From Terriglobia bacterium (GTDB lineage Bacteria; Acidobacteriota; Terriglobia; Terriglobales; Acidobacteriaceae): a stretch of DNA of 64,000 nt. The notes beneath the pieces are model-generated. The model saw only the letters and a list, made by a program, of their open reading frames with translations, searched no databases and was not told where the DNA came from. The stretch's first letter is position 1. Every line of letters begins with the position of its first letter. Below are positions 52,217-60,141 of this stretch, piece by piece. The stretch lies in NCBI GenBank assembly GCA_020073465.1, contig JAIQFC010000014.1, positions 62,001-126,000 of the forward strand, given 5' to 3'. Made by a program: the position numbers and the translations under genes.

Positions 52217-54169
52217 ATGAAAGCGCTGAATCCGATGCTGCTGGGATTGGTCCTGTGGACGGCCACAAACTGGGGATTCGCGGCAACCGGCGCGTCTCCC
52301 CAGACGGATCTCGAGCAGCAGGTTGCGAAAGCCTCGAAGCTGTTTGCCGAAGGTCACCCCGTCGAAGCCCTAAAGATCTACGAATCGCTTCTGCCGGCGC
52401 TGCAAAGCCGCACGCCCTCCCCGCAACTCGGTTCTGTCCTCAATGCAATGAGCAAGATTGCCGCGGCCGACGGCAAGTATGACGATGCGAGTCGACTTGC
52501 GAAGGAATCGGCCGATGTCTACCGTCAGATTGGTGATGCCAGCGGCGAATCGCACGCACTAAACAACAAGGCCATTGCGGAACTCCAGAATGGGGCGTAT
52601 CCCACAGCCCGACAGGATCTTGAACAGGCACTGGGTTTGGCTCGCACCAGTCGCGATCTTGAAAACGAAGTTCAGGTACTGAACAACCTCGGGAGTTCCT
52701 ACTACTTCCCCGGCAGCTATTCGGAAGCGCTGCAGCGCTATGACGAAGCCATGAATCTCGTCAACCGTAGTGCCCAGGAGAAATGGAGCGACTACTGGCG
52801 CCAGATCACGAATTTCAACCGGGCTACGCTATTTCAGCGTCTGGGCCGCTACGAGAGAACCCTGCAAATCTACCGCCAGGTCGAAGCGTCTTCAAAAACC
52901 CTGACGGCCGGCGATCGAGCACATTTGTACGCCAACCTCGGCACGCTCTACCGCAGACTAGGGGATCCCTATAAGGCGCTCGACGCCTACCGCCTCGCGC
53001 AGCAACTCTATTCCGAGCAGCACGACGCGGACGGCGAAATTGCCGTGTTTAAGAACATTGGAATCGTCTATGCGCTGGATATGGAAGACTTGAATCGTGC
53101 ACAGACCATCTTCAGGAACGCACTCACTCTCGCGCAAAAGACCCGGAACCGGAGAGAAGAGATGCAAGCCCATCTCTATCTCGGCGAAACCCTTTTTCGT
53201 TCCCATTCGTTGCTCGCGGCGCACAACGAGTTCAACCGCTCACGCGATCTGGCCAATGAACTCAACACTCTGGAGGAGCAGTGGAAGTCGCTGTACGGAC
53301 TCGGCAGCATCGCGGATTTGTCAGGCGACCCGGCAGGCGCCGAAGCCGACTACCGGCAAGCCATTTCCATCATCGAGAAAACCCGTAGCCAGCTTCAACT
53401 GTCTGCCCTTCGAGCAGAGTTTTTTGCGGATAAACGAGATGCGTACGACGCACTGATCGGCTTGTTGCTCAGGAAAGGCGACGTGCCCGAGGCCTTCCTG
53501 TTTCTGGAAAGAAGCCGCGCCCGCAGCTTTCAAGACCGCTTCCAACAACAGAATCGAGAATCTGCACCCAAGCCCTTGACGCTCGACCAGGCTCAGTCGG
53601 CTCTCGATCCTGCAACTGTTCTCCTCGAGTTCTGGACGGCGCGAGAACAGATCGGCCTCATCTGGTGCACACGGCAAACTTCCGGAATGATGCTAAGGCG
53701 CGTTTCCGCTCCCGAGCACACCAGCATTCATAAACTGCTGGACGGCCTCCCACACGGCCTGAACCACAATTGGCGCGAGCAGATGTCCGTTCTGGATCAC
53801 CTTCTTCCCGACGGTACCCCACTGCCGCCGGGCATGCGCCATCTTCTCGTCGTTCCGGACGGTTGGATCAGCTATGTTCCTTTTGACCTGCTGCACGCTG
53901 AGCGCGACTCCAATTCATTGCTCATCGAGCGATACGACATCTCCTACCTGCCGACTGCCGCTTTTCTGCGACGGCCTCAGACTCTCGACCGTCGCACGCA
54001 GCTTCCCTGGACACACGAACTTGTGGCTTTTGGAGATCCCAGGTTCAAGTCTGAAGACTCGCAGGTAGCAGAGGAAGATCTGGAAAAGGGTGACCCACAG
54101 CAGTTGCGATACTCGGCTGACGAAATAGCTGGTATTGGGAATCGAAACCTCGCCCTAGATGGCCTTTGA
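52217..54169 (+). CDS. secreted TPR-CHAT protein, truncated at its C terminus
   Basis: About 650 residues from ATG 52217. A signal peptide (MLLGLVLWTATNWGFAA) precedes about eight TPR units (residues 45-410; for example HLYANLGTLYRRLGDPYKALDAYR). A CHAT caspase-like domain then begins, with LLVVPDGWISYVPFDLLH, YDISYLPTAAFL and LVAFGDPRF. The domain should continue about 120 residues with the catalytic His (HxG) and Cys, but the frame ends at EIAGIGNRNLALDGL inside the third tRNA-like repeat. The catalytic dyad is therefore missing. The break most likely came from recombination at that repeat, and the product is probably inactive. Confidence 0.78.
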   Translation: MKALNPMLLGLVLWTATNWGFAATGASPQTDLEQQVAKASKLFAEGHPVEALKIYESLLPALQSRTPSPQLGSVLNAMSKIAAADGKYDDASRLAKESADVYRQIGDASGESHALNNKAIAELQNGAYPTARQDLEQALGLARTSRDLENEVQVLNNLGSSYYFPGSYSEALQRYDEAMNLVNRSAQEKWSDYWRQITNFNRATLFQRLGRYERTLQIYRQVEASSKTLTAGDRAHLYANLGTLYRRLGDPYKALDAYRLAQQLYSEQHDADGEIAVFKNIGIVYALDMEDLNRAQTIFRNALTLAQKTRNRREEMQAHLYLGETLFRSHSLLAAHNEFNRSRDLANELNTLEEQWKSLYGLGSIADLSGDPAGAEADYRQAISIIEKTRSQLQLSALRAEFFADKRDAYDALIGLLLRKGDVPEAFLFLERSRARSFQDRFQQQNRESAPKPLTLDQAQSALDPATVLLEFWTAREQIGLIWCTRQTSGMMLRRVSAPEHTSIHKLLDGLPHGLNHNWREQMSVLDHLLPDGTPLPPGMRHLLVVPDGWISYVPFDLLHAERDSNSLLIERYDISYLPTAAFLRRPQTLDRRTQLPWTHELVAFGDPRFKSEDSQVAEEDLEKGDPQQLRYSADEIAGIGNRNLALDGL

Positions 54170-54209
54170 CACGGTAGAGGGCGCTGGTTCGAGTCCAGTC
54201 GTGTCTACC
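54162..54209 (+). repeat. tRNA-Val(GAC)-like 3' half, putative attachment site 3
   Basis: GCCTTTGACACGGTAGAGGG continues to the T arm GCTGG-TTCGAGT-CCAGT and GTGTCTACC. It differs from the first copy (17798-17847) at four positions and ends ACCG instead of ACCA. It also shares TAGATG-CC just upstream of the tRNA part with copy 1. It forms the end of the CHAT-TPR frame. Confidence 0.75.
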
Positions 54210-54390
54210 GTCTCTTTCAAGGCTTTAGCAGAATTCCTCACAAGACCGGTTCCCTGGCAGAAGGCGTTTGTCTCGAACAGCGGGCGGCTTCCGAAGAAGC
54301 CAGCCTGACGCGGCAGATTTGCGCCTGCTTTTGAGCCGGTCGTAAGCTTGCAGCAGGATCGGAATCTGAAGCATGAGATCGGAGCAATCG

Positions 54391-55080
54391 ATGACAGGAA
54401 AGATCGTACTTGTCACTGGCGCTAACGGCGGGTTGGGAACGTATGTAACCCAGGCATTTCTCCGTGCGGGCGCAACTGTAATTGGCACATCGCGGAAGAC
54501 TCAACAGTCGGATTTCAACGACTCCAACTTCACGGCCTTGCCAGCGGAAATTTCGAGTCGTGAAAGCGCCAAGAGCCTGGTGGATCAGGTGGTGGCGCGG
54601 TTCGGCCGCATGGACGTACTGGCGCACACGGTCGGAGGCTTCGCCGGAGGCCAGTCCGTTGTGGAGACGGACGACGCCACTTTTCAGCGCATGCTTGACC
54701 TGAATCTGAACAGCGTGTTTCACATCCTGCGCGCGGCGGTTCCAACGCTGCGCAAGACAGCCAGCGGCCGCATCATTGCCATTGGGAGCCGAGCCGCACT
54801 CGAGCCGGGGGCAAATGTCGGAGCCTACAGCGCGTCCAAGGCGGCAATGGTTTCCCTCATCAAAACGGTGGCCCTGGAGAACAAGGATGCGGGACTCACC
54901 GCCAACGTGATTCTGCCCGGCACGATGGATACCCCGGCCAACAGAAAGGCCATGCCCGGCGCGGATTTCTCCAAATGGGTGCAGCCCGCAACAGTGGCGG
55001 GCTTGATGGTGTGGCTGGCCAGCGATGCTGGCAGAGATGTCAACGGGGCAGTGATCCCGGTATACGGCAGCGATGTCTGA
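54391..55080 (+). CDS. short-chain dehydrogenase/reductase
   Basis: About 229 residues; ATG 54391 is chosen, with ATG 54373 possible. The Rossmann motif TGANGGLG near residue 8 binds NAD(P). LDLNLNSVFHILRAA has the N of the NNAG-like region, IGSRAAL gives the catalytic Ser, and YSASK the Tyr and Lys. ILPGTMDTPAN follows as in classical SDRs. The substrate is unknown. It stands alone directly beyond the third tRNA-like repeat. Confidence 0.9.
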   Translation: MTGKIVLVTGANGGLGTYVTQAFLRAGATVIGTSRKTQQSDFNDSNFTALPAEISSRESAKSLVDQVVARFGRMDVLAHTVGGFAGGQSVVETDDATFQRMLDLNLNSVFHILRAAVPTLRKTASGRIIAIGSRAALEPGANVGAYSASKAAMVSLIKTVALENKDAGLTANVILPGTMDTPANRKAMPGADFSKWVQPATVAGLMVWLASDAGRDVNGAVIPVYGSDV

Positions 55081-55206
55081 GACCACAGACTCGTAACACT
55101 CGTGCCACGGTGAAGTGAGTGCAACCGGCGCTCTCTGCGCTGTGCTGCGCCTGAAGCCGCTGCGGTAAACTCTCTCCGTCCCTGATCTCAGGCACGGAGA
55201 TTAAAA

Positions 55207-56229
55207 ATGAACTATTCGCGGCTGCTGCTGCCGGTGGTAATTGGATTGTCAGTGATGTCGATTTCGTCTGGAGCAATCCCGGTTGATGGCAGTTCGGCCG
55301 AGGCGGTTTTGCTTGTGGCCAACAAGGGAGACCGCACGCTCGGAATCGTTGATCCCGAAGCTGGCAGGCAAATCGCTACGGTCGCTGAGGACGGGACAAC
55401 GGGACACGAGGTAGTCGCCTCTCCCGACGGTCGGACCGCATATGTGCCGATTTATGGGAACTCCGGTGTCGGTAAGCCCGGAACCGACGGGCGGAATATG
55501 GTCGTGATCGACATTGCTTCCCGCAGAGTCGTCGGGAATGTTGACTTCGGGCATGGGGTTCGTCCACACTGCGCGGTTTTTGGTCCCAAGGATGGTCTAC
55601 TTTACGTTACGACTGAGATCGATAAGGCAATCAGCGTCATCGATCCACACACGCTCAAAATCGTGGGTTCAGTCCCGACCGGCCAGGCGGAGTCACACAT
55701 GCTGGCGATCGCTCCTGACGGGAGACGAGGTTACACAGCGAATGTCGGCCCCGGGACGGTCTCGGTTCTCGACATGGAAGCGAGAAAGACCACCGCGGTG
55801 ATCCCGATTTCGTCTCAAATCCAACGTATCTCGGTATCGGTCGACGGCAAAACGGCATTCACCTCCGATCAGGCGAAGCCTGAGCTAGTGGTCATCGATA
55901 CCTCGAGCAACAAGGTTAAGGTGCGGATACCATTGCCCGCGCCAGGCTACGGAACTGCGCCCACGCCGGACGGTCATTGGCTGGTCGTAGCCGTCCCGGC
56001 AGCCAACATAGTGGCGGTCGTGGATCTCAGCACCATGAAGGTCGCGCACACTCTCGGCGTTCCCGCAGCGCCTCAGGAGACTCTTATTCGCCCAGACGGC
56101 CGTGTGGCTTATGTTTCGTGCGATGCCAGCCACAAGGTTGCCGCGATTCGTACTTCGGACTGGACGGTGGAGAAGCTGATTGACGCTGGTCCAGGTGCGG
56201 ACGGACTCGCCTGGGCGGCTCGAAAATAG
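55207..56229 (+). CDS. secreted YVTN-type beta-propeller protein
   Basis: 340 residues with a short signal peptide (LLLPVVIGLSVMSISSGA). The mature protein is made of repeats such as VANKGDRTLGIVDPEAGR, VTTEIDKAISVIDPHTLK and TANVGPGTVSVLDMEAR, with S-PDGR turns, typical of seven-bladed YVTN propellers. Such proteins bind surface polymers or act as scaffolds. The cytochrome d1-like fold is similar, but no heme-d1 ligands are recognised. It is upstream of, and on the same strand as, the kinase gene. Confidence 0.88.
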   Translation: MNYSRLLLPVVIGLSVMSISSGAIPVDGSSAEAVLLVANKGDRTLGIVDPEAGRQIATVAEDGTTGHEVVASPDGRTAYVPIYGNSGVGKPGTDGRNMVVIDIASRRVVGNVDFGHGVRPHCAVFGPKDGLLYVTTEIDKAISVIDPHTLKIVGSVPTGQAESHMLAIAPDGRRGYTANVGPGTVSVLDMEARKTTAVIPISSQIQRISVSVDGKTAFTSDQAKPELVVIDTSSNKVKVRIPLPAPGYGTAPTPDGHWLVVAVPAANIVAVVDLSTMKVAHTLGVPAAPQETLIRPDGRVAYVSCDASHKVAAIRTSDWTVEKLIDAGPGADGLAWAARK

Positions 56230-56395
56230 GCTCAGTGTTTCCCAGTCGAAAGGGTGGCGTCCCGGTGCGCGTCCGTGACGCATCCGGTTCGCGTTCCTGG
56301 TGCGCCGGAACCGCCGGCAGTATATACTCTGAGAGCTTTTTTCTCGTGCGGCGCGTTTTGGGGCTTTTCAGTCTGGCCCCCAAGCCAGGCGAATC

Positions 56396-59300
56396 ATGCA
56401 CAACCGGAATCCGCGGTTTGATCCCCAAGATCGGGCGAACTCGACAAACTCGCCCGGTGTCAGCGTTCCCGCAAAAGGTGAGAGCTCAGGCTCCAATCGT
56501 CCAGTTGATCCCCAAGCCACCTTTGTGGATTTTCCCCAGGCATCGTCCGATCCCGAGGCCACCCTCGTGGATGCTGATGCCACGTTAGTTGACGCAATTC
56601 CGACTCCGCGTCCTCCCGGCAGCGGACCCGCCCGTCTTCAGGTAAGCGTGCCCGTATTGCAACCCGGGGATGTGCTGGGGGGCCGCTACGAGATCCTGCA
56701 ACTGCTCGGGGAAGGCGGGATGGGGGCGGTGTACAAGGCCATGGACCGGGAACTGGGCCGTCCCGTGGCCCTCAAGTTGATCCGGCCGGAATTGGCCGCC
56801 AATCCCGCGATCCTGGCGCGATTCAAACAAGAACTCCTGCTCGCCCACCAGGTCACGCACAAGAATGTCATCCGTATCTACGATCTGGGCGACGCCGACG
56901 GTGTGAAGTTCATCACCATGGAGTTCGTCGAAGGCCGGGACCTGCGCGCCCTCATCCAGGAAAAGAAGAAGTTCTCTCCCGAAGAAGCGGTGGAGATCGT
57001 GCAACAGGTCTGCCGTGCCCTGGAAGCCGCTCACGGCGTAGGTGTGATTCACCGGGACCTGAAGCCGCAAAACATCATGCGCGATAAGAGCGGGCGGATT
57101 CTGGTGATGGACTTTGGCCTGGCCCGCACGCTTGAAGGTGACGGCATGACCCAAACCGGAGCTCTGGTTGGGACCATGGAATATATGTCGCCAGAACAGG
57201 CGCTGGGTAAGGATCTGGATCAGCGCTCCGATCTTTTCGCCGTGGGCTTGATTCTGTACGAACTGCTAAGCGGCAAGATGCCCTTCCGCGCGGAAAGTGC
57301 TCTGGCCAGCCTGATCAAACGCACCCAGGAACGAGCCATCCCGGTTTCCGATCACGACGAGACGATTCCGCGCCCGCTCAGCAACATCGTCAGCAAGTGT
57401 TTGGAACGTGATCCCTCCCTGCGCTACCACAGCGCCAGCGAGATGCTGCGGGACCTTGACGCCTGGCAGGGCAAGGGTGCGGCCGCAAACCTCGGATTCT
57501 ATCCCTCCGTGAAACCCTGGGGACAGACCATCCCCTGGCCGCTGATGATGGGTGTTGCCACCGTTCTCGTTCTGGCGATTGTCAGCTATCTGTTCCGCGG
57601 CATGCTCTTCTCGCCGTCGGCCAAGAAAGGCGCGGGCCCGGTTCTGTCGCTGGCGGTGATTCCGTTTCAAAACAAATCTGGCGACCAGTCCTGGGACTGG
57701 CTGGGACCCAGTCTGGCGGACATGCTAAGCACCGACGTTGGGCAATCCGCCCATCTGCGCGCCGTCTCTTCCGACCGTGTGCAGCAGGTGTTCCACGATC
57801 TGAGGATCGCTCCCAATTCTCCCATTGACTCCTTGACCCTCGGCCGCGTCGCTGAATTTGCGAATGCCGACACCCTGGTCTGGGGACAATACACCAAGCT
57901 CGGCGACCAGATCCGCATTGACGCGACCCTCCAGGATCGAAAGCACAATCGTACGATCCAGGTGAAGTCGGAAGCCGCCAGCCAGCAGGACTTGTCGGCG
58001 GCGGTGGACCGGTTGGCCGGATTGATCCGCCAAAACCTCTCCCTGTCGTCCGATCTGGTCAAAGAGCTGCAGGCACAATCCTTCAAGCCGACCTCGACTT
58101 CTGTAGACGCGCTGCGTGACTACAACCAGGGACTCCAGCTCTTGCGACAGGGGAACAATCTGGAGGCTCAGAAGCAGCTTGAGGCAGCCACAAAAGAAGA
58201 CCCGCAATTTGCCGTTGCCTATTCGCGGCTGGGCGAGGCCTATTCCGCCCTGGGGTACGACGCAGAAGCCGAGCAGGCTTCCAGGCGTGGTGTGGATCTC
58301 AGCCAGAACCTTCCCCTGGCACAGCGCTACTTCATCGAGGCCAGCCTGGCGAGGGTTACGAAGGATAACGAGAAGGCGATCACCGCCTACGAGAATCTGG
58401 CCAAGAGTTTTCCGGACAACCTCGATGTGCAATTCGCGCTGGGCAGTCTCCACGAAGATGCGGGGGATTTGGACAAAGCGCGTTCCTTCTACGCGGACGT
58501 GCTGCAAGCCGACGGCAAGAACCTGGATGCCCTGCTTGCGATGGGAAGGGTGGAGATCAAATCGGGCAACCCCCAGAAGGGACTCGATCCACTTGATCGC
58601 GCCCGGCATCTCGCCATCGACTTCGATAACCAGGAGCAGCAGGCGCTCATCCTGCAGGCCACCGGCATTGCCTACAAACTCATGAATAAGCCGGCTGAGG
58701 CCCTGCGCAATTATCAGGACTCAATGGCCATCAACCAGCGACTGGGGCAGAAGCGCGGCGTCGCCGCCAGCCTGGCCGAAATTGCCCAGGTACAACTCTC
58801 GCTGGGGAAACCGGATGCCGCTTTGTCGGCCTACAACGATGCTCTTAAGATCCGGCAGGAAATTGGCGCCAAGAAGGAAGCGGGCGACACTCTCATCGAC
58901 CTTGGCGATCTTTATCTGGAACGCGGCCAACCCGACAAAGCCCTGGAGATGTTCAAACAGTCGCTTCAGATTCAGCGTGACGCGGGGGATGAGACCTACC
59001 AGGCGATGTGCCTGAACAACATTGGCAGTGCCGACCTGCAAAAAGGCGAGAACGAGGATGCTCTCACTTACTTGCAGCAGGCCTTGCAGATCCGCGAAAA
59101 ACTGAATGTTCCGGGGGACATCGCGGAAACTCTGCACAATCTGGGAGATGCCTACGCCAACCTCGGACAGTATGACCAGGCCATGACCTCCTACATGCGG
59201 GGTTTGGACTTGTACCGCAAGAGCGGCGACAACATGGGTGCGGCCGTTATGTCCAACAGCCTTGGCTTGGTCTTTGAATATCAGGGCCGCCTGGGGCCGG

Positions 59301-60037
59301 CGGTGGGCGCGTTGCAGGACGCGGTCAATGGGTTTCGTGATGCTGGTGACCGTGCCACCAAGATGACGCAGTCCTTGAGTGATCTGGCCGGCGCGCTCGC
59401 TAAGTCAGGGACAGGAGCCGAGTCCGCAAAATTGCTGGGAGAGGCTCAGGGTCTGGCTCGTGACCTGAAAAATGACGCGCTGATTGGAGCCGTGAAGAAC
59501 AGCGAGGGCGATGTCTATTTCTACCAGGGCGATCTCAAAGCGGCGAAAGATGCTTACCAGCAAGCGCAGCGCCTGGCCTCGCACACCTCCGACAAGAATC
59601 TGCTGTTGACGTCAAAGCTGAATCTGGCAAAGGTGGCAATCGCCGAAGGACATTCCCAGTCCGCCGTGAGCGATTTGCGAAATCTCGCACAGCAGGCCGA
59701 CTCTCTGGGCAAGAAATATCTCTCGGTCGACTGCTCCATCTCCCTTGCCGAGGCCCTGATCAAGAGTAAGGACTATTCTCACGCCCGCCTGGAGCTGCAG
59801 CGCAGCCTGGGCCGAAGTGAAAAATTGGGATTGCGCCTGGAGACCGCGAGGATTCACTACCTTCTGGGAACCTCGATGCGGCTATCGGGGGGCGCATCGG
59901 AAGCGGCGGCTCAATACCACGAGGCGCTGCGCTTGCTTGATGAGATCCGCAAAGAACAAGGTGCAGAGCACATCATCGAACGCTACGATGTGAAACCCAT
60001 CTACACCGAAACAACTCAGTTTGCACAACCGAGCTGA
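56396..60037 (+). CDS. transmembrane Ser/Thr protein kinase with TolB-like and TPR regions
   Basis: 1213 residues. An N-terminal disordered tail has three AT(F/L)VD repeats (about 41-66) that could be phospho-sites. The kinase domain spans 98-358: glycine loop LGEGGMGAVY, Lys127, HRDLKPQN with Asp221, DFG at 239-241, and MEYMSPEQ. All catalytic residues are present. One membrane helix follows at about 381-402, then a TolB/FlgO-like domain (AVIPFQNKSGDQSWDWLG) and about 13 TPR units (570-1190), such as EALRNYQDSMAINQRLGQKRG. It should sense or assemble something outside through the TPRs and phosphorylate cytoplasmic targets. TATACT near 56324 is a possible -10. Confidence 0.92.
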   Translation: MHNRNPRFDPQDRANSTNSPGVSVPAKGESSGSNRPVDPQATFVDFPQASSDPEATLVDADATLVDAIPTPRPPGSGPARLQVSVPVLQPGDVLGGRYEILQLLGEGGMGAVYKAMDRELGRPVALKLIRPELAANPAILARFKQELLLAHQVTHKNVIRIYDLGDADGVKFITMEFVEGRDLRALIQEKKKFSPEEAVEIVQQVCRALEAAHGVGVIHRDLKPQNIMRDKSGRILVMDFGLARTLEGDGMTQTGALVGTMEYMSPEQALGKDLDQRSDLFAVGLILYELLSGKMPFRAESALASLIKRTQERAIPVSDHDETIPRPLSNIVSKCLERDPSLRYHSASEMLRDLDAWQGKGAAANLGFYPSVKPWGQTIPWPLMMGVATVLVLAIVSYLFRGMLFSPSAKKGAGPVLSLAVIPFQNKSGDQSWDWLGPSLADMLSTDVGQSAHLRAVSSDRVQQVFHDLRIAPNSPIDSLTLGRVAEFANADTLVWGQYTKLGDQIRIDATLQDRKHNRTIQVKSEAASQQDLSAAVDRLAGLIRQNLSLSSDLVKELQAQSFKPTSTSVDALRDYNQGLQLLRQGNNLEAQKQLEAATKEDPQFAVAYSRLGEAYSALGYDAEAEQASRRGVDLSQNLPLAQRYFIEASLARVTKDNEKAITAYENLAKSFPDNLDVQFALGSLHEDAGDLDKARSFYADVLQADGKNLDALLAMGRVEIKSGNPQKGLDPLDRARHLAIDFDNQEQQALILQATGIAYKLMNKPAEALRNYQDSMAINQRLGQKRGVAASLAEIAQVQLSLGKPDAALSAYNDALKIRQEIGAKKEAGDTLIDLGDLYLERGQPDKALEMFKQSLQIQRDAGDETYQAMCLNNIGSADLQKGENEDALTYLQQALQIREKLNVPGDIAETLHNLGDAYANLGQYDQAMTSYMRGLDLYRKSGDNMGAAVMSNSLGLVFEYQGRLGPAVGALQDAVNGFRDAGDRATKMTQSLSDLAGALAKSGTGAESAKLLGEAQGLARDLKNDALIGAVKNSEGDVYFYQGDLKAAKDAYQQAQRLASHTSDKNLLLTSKLNLAKVAIAEGHSQSAVSDLRNLAQQADSLGKKYLSVDCSISLAEALIKSKDYSHARLELQRSLGRSEKLGLRLETARIHYLLGTSMRLSGGASEAAAQYHEALRLLDEIRKEQGAEHIIERYDVKPIYTETTQFAQPS

Positions 60038-60094
60038 GACCTTGTTGTCGCCAGGGCGGCTGATCCACTGCCCTGAGTCCAGAGCAACAGAAAG

Positions 60095-60120
60095 GGGACG
60101 GGGACCGACGGTCCCGCCCC
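60095..60120. terminator. bidirectional terminator-like hairpin
   Basis: GGGACC-GAC-GGTCCC at 60101-60115 is extended by flanking GGGG/CCCC pairing. It is a strong GC stem between two convergent genes. No T tract is obvious. Confidence 0.5.
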
Positions 60121-60141
60121 TGAACTTACGCCACCCGTCTC

